The notes under the pieces are model-generated. The model saw only the letters and a list, made by a program, of their open reading frames with translations, had not been told where the DNA came from and made no database searches. 64,000 bases of DNA from Stenocarpella maydis. Taxonomy: Eukaryota > Ascomycota > Sordariomycetes > Diaporthales > Diaporthaceae. A program made the position numbers and the translations under genes. Shown here piece by piece: positions 23,135 to 34,330 of this stretch. The stretch spans positions 103,332-167,331 of the forward strand of contig NQMI01000038.1 of NCBI GenBank assembly GCA_002270565.1, written 5' to 3'. Each line of letters starts with the position of its first letter. The first letter of the stretch is position 1.

Positions 23135-24124
23135 TGGCCTGCCTGTCAGCTGGTGTGTGTGCTCCCTGCCGAGATTACCTCAATTGAATGCCACACATGA
23201 AGGAAAGTCGCTGGGGGTTCGGCCAATTACGGGCCCGTCTCATGGCCTCTTCTTCCCCACAGGCCCACCCGGCGCGATATTGCTTCTCTCAGGCGGAAGG
23301 GCCCACCCTGCAAGCAGCCCTGCTGCCCTGCAACATTGATCTCTGTGTTGAAGCAACCCTGCCCCGTCGCCCCGTCTCCCTCATGCGCTGTGCCTCTCTG
23401 CCTCTGTCGTTTCATCATCTCCTGCTGTTTGAGCCTGCTGTTGCTCTGGGCCTCTGGTTCGCCTGGCAGGCATTACGCGCCACCTAGTGTACCTACATTA
23501 GGTAGTCCTGGTAGTATAGCCCTTCTCACCCTGCCCTTTCTTTTCCCTTCACGCCCAAATCGATTGGTTCCAGGCCCCTTCGAACTGGGTTGGCCCCCGA
23601 TGGGCCATGGCCATGTTTTATTTCCGTCCGGGGCCCAGCGTCACGAAATACACTCATCAGGCACGCACTTGGACATTGACCAGAGTCGCTCCAGCTCCAG
23701 CTCCAGCTCCAGCTCCATCGGCCGACCCGCCCCAGCGCACGACAACTCACCGTCGCGGTGATCTTTCTCGACTTCAGCCTCTCTACTTCCTTGCCTCTCC
23801 TCCCATAGGTCCCCGTCCGTCCCTCGCTGGCCGCCTAGCCTCTCGTTACACAGCCCGTCTTCTCAGTTGCCCAACCTTGTCAATCGTTGATACTTTCCTT
23901 GCTACACTACATTAAATCCCCAAAAGGCGGTGGATACCTGCGGCAGGCCTGCGACCAACACTAGTGCATTCTATCCTGTCGTCGGCGACATCATCCAATC
24001 CACCTAACCGGTGCCGCGCCCTTGTGCTTCTTTCTCATAATCCTGTGCACGCCTCGACCCTCGACCGTCCGCCCGCCCTCTCCCACGTCTCGCATCAAAC
24101 CACGTGCGCACCCGGCCCGTCGTC
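22310..24124. promoter_or_regulatory. Divergent intergenic region with microsatellites
   Basis: 1.8 kb between the kinase gene and the PH-domain gene. Simple repeats include (ATGA)n at about 22978-23007, six copies of CCGTTG at 23098-23133 and five copies of GCTCCA at 23688-23717. Two CCTAGTG/ATTAGGTAG-type motifs lie near 23486-23505. The right half is CT-rich, consistent with a long 5' leader for the PH-domain gene. No gene is recognised. Confidence 0.5.
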
Positions 24125-25387
24125 ATGGCTCAAGTACAAGCGAGGCCGCCCGGCCTGGCCGCAAGCAACCCGATTAGACGATCCCCAAACATTGCAATTG
24201 CTCCCACGTCCATCTCTCTGCCCCCACAAAACGCCACCTCGAGACTTAAGAGCCAGCTCTCGCTCGATCCCTACTCACCCGTCAACCAGAATGGCAGTTT
24301 TGAGTTTGACCGTGTCATCAGGAGCGGCTACCTCCAGAAGCGGACGCAGAAGACAAAGACGTGGAAGTCCATCTACCTGGTCTACCGGCCTAATACATTG
24401 AGCATATACAAGGACGACCAGGAGAACAAGCTGCGCCACAAGATATATCTATCCGACCTTACCGCCGTCACACTGCTCAAGGACCCAAAAAACAAACGAG
24501 ATAATGTCTTTGGCCTGTTCTCGCCGTCAAAAAACTTCCACTTCCAGGCCGCGAGCCCCGCCGAGGCCAAGGCCTGGGTGGATCTGATACGCAGCGATGC
24601 CAGGATAGAGGAGGAGGAGGAAGAGATGTTCCTGGCCAGTCCCGTCATCCGTCGCAACTCTTTTATGCCGGCCGGCTCCTTCGACCAGGCCGAGCCGAGC
24701 ACGGGTACGGCCCCGATCCTGCAAGACCGCGATGCGTACTTTTCCAGCTCCCCGGAACCAGTCGAGACGAGCAGGCCCAGTTTCAGACGCCCGTCATACA
24801 ACCCGCGACGACCATCCACCACCGTCGAGTCATCTGGTCTGTCGGGGGCCGAGCTGGCATCACACTCTGACTTTTCCGACTCGGACGTCCAAAGGGTTCA
24901 CGGCGTCGCAATCGAGAGCCTGGCCGTCCAGTCTCCTCCCGCCGCTTCCGCAAGCCCCAGGCCAACAGCCGCAGTCCGCAATGCCAGCCAGGCCAGTTGC
25001 ATCAACATTGAACAGGACCCCGATCGAATCCTCTGGCAGGGCTGGCTTCGCTGGCTCCGCAACAAAGGTGGCGTGCGCCAGTGGAAGAATTGCTGGGCTG
25101 TCCTCCGACCGAGGAATCTAATCCTTTACAAGGACGAGTCCGAGTATACCGTGCAGTTTATTGTCAACATGGGCATGATTCTCAATGTGGTCGACATTGA
25201 CCCGATGAGCAAGACCAAGACGCACTGCCTGCAGGTTATCACGGAGGAGAAGAGTTACAGATTCTGTGCCCACGATGAGGAATCATTGGTGAAATGCCTG
25301 GGTGCTTTTAAGAGTCTCCTGGCCAAGAGGAAAGAACTCGAAGCCAAGATGGCTGCCAGCGACACGCCCACGAATAATACGTCCTGA
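24125..25387 (+). CDS. Tandem PH-domain protein
   Basis: Intronless, 420 aa. Two pleckstrin-homology domains are visible. PH1 (about 66-160) begins R-S-G-Y-L-Q-K-R and has K-T-W-K-S-I-Y-L-V and the terminal A-K-A-W-V-D-L-I-R helix. PH2 (about 298-408) begins L-W-Q-G-W-L-R-W-L-R and has Q-W-K-N-C-W-A-V-L-R-P-R-N-L-I-L-Y-K-D-E and S-Y-R-F-C-A-H-D. An acidic E-rich run (162-167) follows PH1, and the linker is Ser/Pro-rich and likely disordered. PH domains usually bind phosphoinositides, so a membrane-signalling or trafficking adaptor is likely, but no specific function can be assigned. A GTG codon 21 nt upstream keeps the frame open; the ATG at 24125 (GTCATGG) is preferred. Confidence 0.9.
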   Translation: MAQVQARPPGLAASNPIRRSPNIAIAPTSISLPPQNATSRLKSQLSLDPYSPVNQNGSFEFDRVIRSGYLQKRTQKTKTWKSIYLVYRPNTLSIYKDDQENKLRHKIYLSDLTAVTLLKDPKNKRDNVFGLFSPSKNFHFQAASPAEAKAWVDLIRSDARIEEEEEEMFLASPVIRRNSFMPAGSFDQAEPSTGTAPILQDRDAYFSSSPEPVETSRPSFRRPSYNPRRPSTTVESSGLSGAELASHSDFSDSDVQRVHGVAIESLAVQSPPAASASPRPTAAVRNASQASCINIEQDPDRILWQGWLRWLRNKGGVRQWKNCWAVLRPRNLILYKDESEYTVQFIVNMGMILNVVDIDPMSKTKTHCLQVITEEKSYRFCAHDEESLVKCLGAFKSLLAKRKELEAKMAASDTPTNNTS

Positions 25388-27009
25388 GACGGGATGTCGC
25401 ACACCATGTCTGACAGGCATGCTTTTCAGCGAGCGCTACTTTGTTGTTTGTGTCGCACATTTACTTTTCTGCAAAGGCTGGGCACGTGGCTGGCACTCGG
25501 CTTGCCGGTCGCACGAGGAGAGCACGGGAGTATCTAGGTCGAATCATGGTTCTGTACCCAGCACCGTGCCCATTTTTTCCTTGTTGTCGTTGTTGAAAAC
25601 ACGCGTGTGATGTACACATGCCCCTGTATTTACGAATCTATGAACGATGAATATTGATACCATTTCCAAGAGAACATCGGCCAGGCCACCACTGTGGGTC
25701 TGACACGGCACGGGTCGGCGGCACCTGCATATCGATATCCCGTGGGTATCCAATAACATGTCTTTCTGACTGTGGCCAGCACGAGTGTTCCACAAATACC
25801 ATGGGTGATTTGGTCGGGTAAGAGCAAAATCGAAGCTGGTGGTAAGTAGCCCGTGGCAATCTTGTGGCGAGCATGTTGTCTGCTCCATACAGGAGACAAG
25901 ATGGGCGCAATCTAGATGAGAAGCGGGACGACAGGGCTGTCCCAGCCGTGGTTGTTGAAAGCCTTGGGCCAAATGTGCATACCATTTGTTGGTGTAGTCC
26001 AGGGACAGGGGGAGCCCACTCGGTACTCCAAACTTAGCGGCGGCTGTTTATTAACCAGCTGTTTTGCATGCCCCGGACCGTCCACTTGGATGGCGCCGTT
26101 GGCCTCCTCCACACACCCATCTCGGACGGCCTGCATGGGTGTGACAGGTCGCCCCCATTTCACACGAGCCCCAATGAGATGCAACAACGGGCCATGAGGT
26201 CTGCCCCGCGTGCGGATACATCAGACGAGTGCCGTGGTGGTCATGCAAGTATGTACAGGTGCGCGGGCGCCCTCTGCCTTGTCGACTCCAACCCAGTCAG
26301 TTGCCGGGCCTGACTATTTGGCCCCATGCCTGACCTCCTCCCTCCTCCCTCCCTTTTGCCCGCCGGCGAAGCTGATAGGTGAGTCCGTCGCCGCCACCTC
26401 CCGCTTGGCTCCTGGCCCAAGAGGAACCCTCGGGAGGTTCGCGAGGGGCGTGCGTCCCCCCCCCCCCCCGTGTCGAATGGTCACGATGGCTTGGGTCGCG
26501 CACGACTTGGCTGGCAGGTGTCCCGTTGCGAAAGCTGCAGGCGCAGTGCTCAGCTGGTGGGTGGGAATAAATTATCGATGTGACTACTGCTGCTGCTACT
26601 TCCACTACTACTTGTACCAAGTATATATCTTTCCAACATCTCGCGATACCCCTTCGGCCGCTCTCCGTGGGCTTTCACCGAGTACTTCGCTCGCTTTGCT
26701 TTGCAGTACACTCGAGATTTACTTGCCTGTTATTCGTCCTGCCTCAGATACTGTAAATACGGCAATGTTTTGTTTGATATCGCCTAATTCACCGGATACA
26801 CATACTCACTGATATCCAGTCATCTGGACTGACATGAAGGAACCCCCTTCATCTGCTTCTTGCTAATACTTGAACCGCACTGCTCAAGAAGTTGGCTCAT
26901 AATCCCTTCTTGATCCAGCATCTCCCACTCAAGGACAAGATCGCCACTGCTCGCCAACAACGGACTACTGTGCCGACGCAGACAAGCAGATACAAACAGT
27001 GGCCCAATC
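25388..27009. other. Intergenic region, no gene recognised
   Basis: 1.6 kb between the PH-domain gene and the GH5 gene. A 200-codon plus-strand frame near 26210-26812 is present, but its composition is low-complexity and Cys/Tyr-biased without motifs, and I do not accept it. A run of 14 C lies at 26456-26469. The right end carries the GH5 promoter and leader. Confidence 0.5.
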
Positions 27010-28434
27010 ATGGCTTTCTTCTTCCCTCTTCTGCTGGGTATCCTAGCCCTCATCAACTCCGCCCTCGCCGCACCAAATGTGCCCCTCTCAACGAAAAGCC
27101 GCTGGATCGTCGACACCAACGGCGACCGCGTCAAGCTCCGCTGCGTGAACTGGGCGGGCCACATGGAGACCAACCTGCCCGAGGGCCTTCACAAGCAGCC
27201 CATCAGCTACCTTGCCGACTGGATCGCCGCCCAGGGCTTCAACTGCGTCCGCCTGACGTACTCGATCGACTGGGCGCTGAACCCCACCATCCCCGTCGCT
27301 GACGCCTTCAGGAATGCAGCGGGCCCCGCGCAGGTGTCGGTCGATTCCATGACGGGCTTGTACTCACAGGCACTGGACAAGAACCCTTTCCTGGTGAACG
27401 CCACAACCCAGGACGTCTTTGCCGAGGTGATCGATCAGCTTTGGGATAGGGGTGTCATGACCAGTAAGTCAATTGCTCAACAGTTCCGGTGAGGAACCGT
27501 CTGCTTTCCCGTAGGCTGTGTTCAGGGCCTTTTATCAGAGCGCAGGCTTTGAGACAGACTACTGGCGGGTTCTGTCCACTTGCACAATGTTTTCCGCATG
27601 AAATTCGCCTCAGCGCTGTGATAGTTAACCCTCATACTTTTAGTCCTTGATAACCACCTCTCAAGGGCGGGCTGGTGCTGCAACCTCACGGACGGGAATG
27701 GCTGGTGGGACGAGGCAGAGGGCGCCACCTACGACCTCTCGCGGTTCTTCAAGACCCAGCAGTGGCTCCAGGGCCTGCAGGCCGTGGCCGCGTGGAGCGT
27801 ATCGCACAAGGGCGTGGTGGGCCTGTCGCTGCGGAACGAGATCCGGCAGGAGCTCATCCAAATCGTCGGGCTCGGGGACTGGTACACGCTGGTCAAGAAG
27901 GGCGCCAACGTCGTACACGCGGCGAACCCGAACGCGCTGGTCATCATCGGGGGGGTCGCCTCGGCGACGGATCTGAGCTCGCAGAAGATGGACGCGCTCG
28001 ACTTCTCGGCGTGGGCCGGCAAGCACGTGTGGGAGTTCCACGCCTACTCCTTCACCGTGACCTTCTACGTCAACTTTGGCAGTTGCGACATCCGCAAAGA
28101 CCTCTGGGGCGCGTTTGACGGGTTTCTCCTCACGCAGGGCAAGGACTACACGGCGCCGCTTGTCCTGAGCGAGTTCGGCGTGGGCATGAGCGGTGGGCCC
28201 AACGATGGCCTCAGCGATGGGGACCACAGCTACCTAACGTGCTTGACCGAGTACATGGAGTCCAATGATGCCGACTGGGCGGTGTGGGCGCTCCAGGGCA
28301 CGTACTATGCCCGCAACGCCCAGACGGATTTTGATGAGACCTGGGGTATGCTGGACAAGGACTGGAAGACGTGGCGCAATCCGAAGTTCCCTGGTATGCT
28401 GGGCCAGATGTGGAATGTCACCCAGGGCCCATAG
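27010..28434 (+). CDS. Secreted glycoside hydrolase family 5 (cellulase-fold) enzyme
   Basis: Exons 27010-27463 and 27644-28434 give 414 aa. A signal peptide is clear (M-A-F-F-F-P-L-L-L-G-I-L-A-L-I-N-S-A-L-A, cleavage near residue 20-21). The TIM-barrel signatures of GH5 follow: an early R-C-V-N-W-A-G-H, F-N-C-V-R-L-T-Y-S on strand 2, the acid/base Glu in S-L-R-N-E (E217), H-A-Y-S-F, and the nucleophile in V-L-S-E-F-G (E328), with W-A-L-Q-G near the end. So it retains the retaining beta-glycosidase machinery. Substrate (cellulose, mannan, beta-1,3/1,6-glucan) cannot be told. There is no carbohydrate-binding module. The 180-nt intron splits an Ile codon. It is likely a plant or fungal wall-degrading enzyme. 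Confidence 0.92.
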
Positions 28435-29144
28435 GAACAACGCATTGTCGTCAGCGATGGAGTTGATGGGCGGCGTTTGGGTCCGTTTGCCCATTGGGAA
28501 GCCAAGGGCAATGCCGCATTTGCACGCTGGCCCTATGGAAAGTTAGCCGCCAATTAGTTGTTGCATTACTTATCAGCCGTATGTTCTGCATGACAGGCGA
28601 GCCTACTGGAGGAACTCTTCATGTCTGATGTTGCACAGCTTGCGCGGATCCTAAGAGACCTTGCAAGGCCCTCAAATGCTAAGAAAGGTCGAAAATGACC
28701 TACCAAGGCAGTGGCGCCCACCCCTGACATCGCATAAGCCAGCTTCCAACCCAGAGAAGTGTCCCCTGATGATAATTCCCCAGTCCAGGATGCGGCGGGG
28801 AGCTCACCAATGACTGGGCTGAGCATTTGGCGCAAATGTAGCATGCAACCCCGTCGGCCTTAGTGTCTCACTCTGCCCTCCAGACGCGGCAAAAAAAAAA
28901 AGAAAGGGAAAAAGAAAGGAAAAGAAAAGAAAAGAAAGAAAAAACAAGGGAACAGGAGAAGTTAAGAGACGAGGTTCCATCCCGAGCAAGGGAGCTTAGA
29001 TCGCAGTATTTTCTTGATACGAAACGTAAAAGTTCACCGCAGGTCAACCGTCTGTTGGAGTGGCTCAGTCCATTAAAATAGAAGAGTAAGGATACCAAAT
29101 GCCTTGTATTACTCAGTGATGCCCAGGCAAGTGTCCTGCGGCCC
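28435..29144. other. Convergent intergenic region with polypurine tract
   Basis: 710 nt between two 3' ends. It contains an A/G-only-like tract at about 28891-28964 (A-runs broken by single G), which could form unusual DNA structure. No gene is seen. Confidence 0.5.
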
Positions 29145-30388
29145 TCACTCGAAGGTGTCGAAATTGAAATCGTTGCTCATGAACTCGTTCATGCTGTTCA
29201 TGGTGTTGAAGTTATCATCGAAATTTGTGCTAGCCTCCCCTCCAAGGTCAAAGAATCTGTCCAGGTCATCCATGCTGGTGTCATTTCCAGCATTGGCGTT
29301 GCTGTTTACAGGGTCCGTATTCCCGCCGGGTGCTGGCCCCCCTAGGCCCAGGTTACCAAGCCCGCTTGCTGTGTTGTCGAAACCCGTCAAGTCCATGGTG
29401 GTCTCTTGGGCAGCTGGCTGCGCATGAGGCTCGCTGTTAACCGGGTCGAGTGTGAAGGTTGCGTTGGTAAAGGGGTTGTGAGCGGGTGGTGGATTGGGCG
29501 CTGGCTGCTGAGCTGGGGCCGGGGGTGGCACCACAGCAGCTGCGGCCGGCGGCAGGGTGGCAGGAGTCTTCTGCTTCTGAGAGTTGACCAGAGGAGATGG
29601 CTTGGTCGCCAGACGTCCAGAGGGCGGGCCTGACTTGGGAGCCTGCTTCGGGGAGGGCCGCTTCTGCTCGGTGGGTTTGACAGGATGGAAGGGCACAGCG
29701 GTGGCGGCCTGCGCAGGAGTGCCCATGCCCATATCTGGGAACGGGGCAACTGGTTTGGCCTCGGGTGCCTGAGGTGCTGGTCGGTTCTGCATGAACGGCG
29801 ACACAGAGGCCATCATAGGCGCTACAGGGGCCGTTGCCTGCTCGACCTTGGGAGGGTCAAGATCAATGACCATGGGCGCAGGCGGCTGGGCTGGGCCGGG
29901 CACAGCAGCCTTCTGTTTGTCCTGCAATTTTTGAAGATCTCGCATGAAGACTGCTTTGGCGCGCGTCTGCTGGCTAATCAGCTCCAGTTCAGCCCGCCCA
30001 GGGTCTCGCCGGTTTGAGCCACGAGCCGGCGCTCGGGGGTGGTCGGTTCTTGGGCACCTGGGAGAAGGCCCATCCATGACTTACGATTTCCATCTCCATC
30101 TCATCTAGGGTTGAGTGGAAGCTATCGGTTGCTTCTCCCATCTTCTTCTCGGCGTTCAAAATGATCTGGGGCATGCGCTCTGACCGCGAGGCGCGGGCTT
30201 GGAAGATCCTGCCCATCTGCACCAACTAAAGGAGGAGGATGGTCAGCAATGCCCAACAAACGGTACAGACAGGCCTTGCCATGCCGTGTGGGTTCTAATG
30301 TGTGCCTTCTCACGATTTCGTTTAGCTGCTTCTCAAGGTTGTCGGCCAGATGGCCCTGGCCCTGGCTAGATTGCGCCGTTGCAGCCAT
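29145..30388 (-). CDS. Mediator tail subunit Med2-like protein (tentative)
   Basis: Exons 30388-30314, 30225-30085 and 29969-29145 give 346 aa. The N-terminal about 95 residues form a helical region: L-E-K-Q-L-N-E-I-L-V-Q-M-G-R-I-F, then A-E-K-K-M-G-E-A-T-D-S-F-H-S-T-L-D-E-M-E-M-E-I, joined by splicing to Q-T-R-A-K-A-V-F-M-R-D-L-Q-K-L. The pattern S-F-H-x-T-L-D-x-x-E followed by R-A-K-A-V-x-x-R-D-L resembles the fungal Med2 domain of the Mediator tail. The rest is Pro/Ala/Gln-rich, ending in a Asn/Phe/Asp/Met-rich tail (F-M-S-N-D-F-N-F-D-T-F-E) that looks like an activation-type acidic segment. The third exon start (CAG|CAG) was chosen for frame; a nearer AG would break it. Gene structure is better supported than function. 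Confidence 0.7.
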
Positions 30389-31173
30389 GTCGCAGTTGGG
30401 CCAAGTTGAGGTCGACGTCGTTGCCGTTGGTGACACAGTGTCGCCTTGCGCCAAAAGGATTCCCAGGGCCAGGAAAAGAGTCAGAAAATAAGCAGTTAAA
30501 TTACCAGCTGTGGGATGGGCAGGTGGGCGAGTGAATGGAGACGACTGGTGAGGGAGGAGCTGAGTAAGACCCAGGGCGCGAAATCATAGACGTGGTGCAA
30601 TGCAGGCGAGTCTGTGCTTCAAATCTAGTCGTGCGCCGGTCAACTGGGCCGCTCCAGCGATCGGACGTCTATTGCCGTGGTCTCACGAAGGAGGCCGAGG
30701 TTGGGCGAACAAGCACAATGTCGCTCAGGTTGGTAGCTTTGAATCCAAGCACTCATGTTGGGGACCAAGGCGACCTAGGTTGGGGTTGTTATTTGCACGG
30801 CCTGTCTCGTGTGCAGATAAGCGCCCCTCTAGCCTCCGGGCAGGGTGCTGGAATAATTACCGGATGCATTTCAGCATTGGGGTGTGAGAGAGTCTAGTGA
30901 GAATAGGCACAGAGCGAATAAAAAGTAAAAAGGCACGGGCAAGGGCACAGTTTTGAAGGTGACGACAATTCATTGTTCGATAACAGTGCAGTGTCGGCAT
31001 TGCCACAGCAGCATGACCACCCAGCCATCCGAGCATCAGGTTAGGCAAACAACCCGTGACAGTTGTTATCAACATCTCGAATTCCGGCAGGCGGCCGCTC
31101 TCGGCCGTCTTCCCAACCATCGATATTCAGGACCTCCAAGGTGGAATTGTAGTTCAAGATTGCACAACTCAAC
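30389..31173. promoter_or_regulatory. Divergent promoter, Med2-like gene / Xaa-Pro aminopeptidase gene
   Basis: 785 nt between two outward-reading start codons; it must hold both promoters. No gene or strong motif is recognised. Confidence 0.5.
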
Positions 31174-32925
31174 ATGACGCAGATTGACGAGTCGACGTCT
31201 CTCTCCATCCAGCTCACGGTACTCAGGGAAGCCGTCAAGTACCCGGCAAAGACGCATGCCCACAAGGTCAAGAGGGAGCTTGCCGCCTCCGATCCATCCT
31301 CCTCGGCGGGCCTGGTCTACCTGCCCGGTCAGACCTCACAGCAGTATGAGGATACAGATGGGTATTGCCTCTCCGCTCCATTCCTCCGTCCCTGTATCCC
31401 ACGTGCACCTCGCCGAATGCCCGTTTGGCGTGGATGCTGTGTGTCATCATAAGAGACAAGACCTCCTTCAGTTTTCGGCGGGATTACTACAATCTCTTTC
31501 ATTCATCGGTGGCGATAATCTGCTAACAAGGCTCCAGCGAGAAGCCCTTCAGGCAGCGCAGATACGCGTTCTATCTCTCAGGCGCAGACTTCCCGGGATG
31601 TGCCGTGACGTACGACATCGCAAAGGACATACTCACTCTCTGGATCCCCATCAGGAAGCCCGAGCAGATCATCTGGTTTGGCGCTCTCCCCAGTCTCGAT
31701 GAATGCGCCGCCAGGTACGATGTCGACGTTGTGAGGGACATCATCGGCCTGCAGTCATATCTCAAGGGAGCCCTCACCCCCGACACGACTCTCTACGTCT
31801 TGCACGAGAGCCAAACACCGCCCAGGCCGTACGGCCCGACCTCGGGCTTTACTGTCAACCACTCGGCTTTGCAGCCGGCCATGGACCTCGCGAGGGCGGT
31901 CAAGTCCCAGTATGAGATTGCCCAGATCCGCGAGGCCAACCGGATATCCTCCGAGGCACACGGCCGCGTCCAGTGGCACATCAAGTCCCTGACCAGCGAG
32001 GCTCAGGTCGAAAACTTATTTATCGCCAAATGCCGCGAGCTCGGGGCAAAGAAACAGGTAGGCAGAGAGCTGCACAACCCCTCGTGTGTGTCGCAAAGAC
32101 CGGGCCGCTAAACATTTGTCCCAGGCCTACCCTGTAATCGCCGGGTCCGGCCCCAACGCCGCCACCCTGCACTACGGGGCCAACAATGAGGACTTTGGAG
32201 ACAGGCAGCTCATGGTCCTCGACGCCGGGGCCGAGTACGGCTGCTACGCCTCCGACGTCACCCGGACCTTCCCCCTCAACGGCACGTTCAGCCCCGAGGC
32301 GAAGGAGGTGTACGCCATCGTGGAGGAGATGCAGGAGACGTGCATCTCGATGGTCAAGCCGGGGGCTTCGTGGGCGCGCATCACGGCCAATGCCCAGCTG
32401 GCCGCGCTGGATGGGCTGAAGAGGCTGGGCATCCTGCGGTCTGCGTCCTCCGGCGGGGAGCCCGGCCCTGAACTCAAGGCCGTCCGGGCTTTCTTCATGC
32501 ACGGCCTGGGCCACCTTGTCGGGCTGGACACCCACGACGTCATCGGCGGCGTCCACATCCACAGCATGTTGGGCGGCAAGGCGTGGAGCTTGGATACGCT
32601 GGAGGCCAATGCTGCAACGCTCTCAAGGGGGGCGCAAACTGTGGGAGGCTCTCGGGGCGGCGGTGACCGCTACTCGCCGCCATTGGAAAAGGACATGGTC
32701 ATCACCTGCGAGCCTGGTCTCTATTTCAACCGGGCGTATGTCGAGTGGTTCTTTGGGAACAACCCTGAACTGGTCTCGTACCTCGACAAGGCCGTACTTG
32801 AGAAGTACTATCCAGTCTGTGGGTGCCGGATTGAGGACTGTATCCTGGTGACAGAAGACGGGTACGAAAACCTGACCACTGCGCCGAAAGGAGACGAGAT
32901 GCTGCGGATGATCAATGCGAAGTAA
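31174..32925 (+). CDS. Xaa-Pro aminopeptidase / prolidase-type M24B metallopeptidase
   Basis: Enzyme that removes an N-terminal residue before proline (or cleaves Xaa-Pro dipeptides), using two Mn ions. Exons 31174-31361, 31538-32057 and 32125-32925 give 502 aa. The AMP_N domain lies at about 25-180 (R-Y-A-F-Y-L-S-G-A-D-F, F-G-A-L-P-S-L-D-E). The pita-bread domain has all five ligands: D269 (V-L-D-A-G-A-E-Y), D280 (S-D-V-T-R-T-F), H366 in H-G-L-G-H-L-V-G-L-D-T-H-D, E432 (T-C-E-P-G-L-Y) and E473 (R-I-E-D). No signal peptide is seen, so it is likely cytosolic. It resembles the Aspergillus PepP/AMPP class. The choice between aminopeptidase P and prolidase activity cannot be made here. Confidence 0.93.
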
Positions 32926-34330
32926 GGGCCGATGGCAGTCTCGATTTCGCTTGCTGAGCCAACCATGAAGAGGCTGTAGATGCGCTGATCGTAGGAAGGG
33001 ACATGGCCACTCGTATATAATTACCAGCGCGCGTTGTACAATCAATACCGAGACCAGTCGCACTCAAAATCCCCAAGTGGTGGGGGTCGCAGTGTGCTGG
33101 CATGCATGAGCAGCTAGAGAGCTACTGTTTGGTTGGAATGATGTCCACGGTCAAGTCGTGGAAGCTAAGACGGTCTCAGAGCATACTAGCTGCGGTGGGA
33201 AGTCTCGTCAACGCCTCAAATTCGCAATGCTAAGAGTATCCTGGAATGCTACACAAGCACATGATAACCAAACGCCGCTTTGTTTCCACCCATCGCTTTC
33301 TCTCTTTTGGGACAAGTACCTACACCCATCTTGTACAACTCAAACCCGCCCCCCCCCCCCGCCAACTGCCAAGTGTATATAATCTGGTCATTGACTTCTT
33401 ACCTTGGCCAACGCAGACTTTATCCCTGCAAACTGCGCCTCAGATAAGTGTTCAAAATCCACTCCGTCAATCTCTGCTCCAAATGTAGGATGTAGCTCTT
33501 TTATCGTGAGCCCTTCGGGCGACGGTTCCCCGATAACACCCGGCATTTTCAATAAATACGTCTTGTTTGTATGAGTTGGTGGACGTGGGGATAAGTTAAT
33601 GGCTGGATTCGCAAGATTGCTACCGAATGGCTAGCACATGAGGACCGAGGGTCCCTCAACGGCTTTTATATGGAGATGTTCTCTTCCACGAGTCCCGACT
33701 GCCATGCGGGCATTGTGCTAGAGCAAAGTGCCGGATGACACTTGACGCGGGGGTGCGGGGGCGCCGCTTTGCCTCAATGGCTGGCCGATTCCACGCCGTG
33801 GGAGAAACTATCCGGCCTCGGCCAAGATTGTCGTTTCACTGTGAAAGAGAAGTGTCTTCCGGTGAGGAGTCTCCATTGCAGTGGAGAAATGTAAGCCCGG
33901 CGACGGCTGTTGCTTCTGGACTCGTCTCTAAACCCTGCCCAGGTTTTCGGTTTCGTACTTCTAGTGGAGCAAGTATGTTTCTAAGACAACGCCTGTCTCC
34001 TCAGCATCACTGACCAGTGCATTGCTGCTTCCAGAAAAAAGATGGCTGATATGTCCATGGAAACGAAGCAGGTCAAGCCTCGACTACTACACACCGTGGT
34101 CTACCATCAGACCACCTAGTCAGCTATGGCGCTCTGCTATGCTCGAGCGTTGGAGGCCCGACGATATTGATCACCGCCCTCGCTACATTCCATGAGGCAT
34201 TGCGCGTGAGGCCGCATCAGCTACGAGGCAATAGCACAGCCAACGAGGGGGCTCCCGCTATGGGCTTTAGGCGGCTGGTCGCACTGCTGTTGGCCCTAGG
34301 AAAACCCGTCTTGGAGGATGTTGGATGCGC
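32926..34330. other. Convergent intergenic region, no gene recognised
   Basis: 1.4 kb between two converging 3' ends. It contains a run of 12 C (33349-33360) and a small hairpin with a TTCG loop (GCCCTTCGGGC, about 33509-33519). A 92-codon frame at 33735-34013 has no family signal. No gene is supported. Confidence 0.5.

Noticed and set aside
26210..26812. 200-codon plus-strand frame
   Set aside because: Low-complexity composition, crosses a 14-C run, no motif or conserved block.
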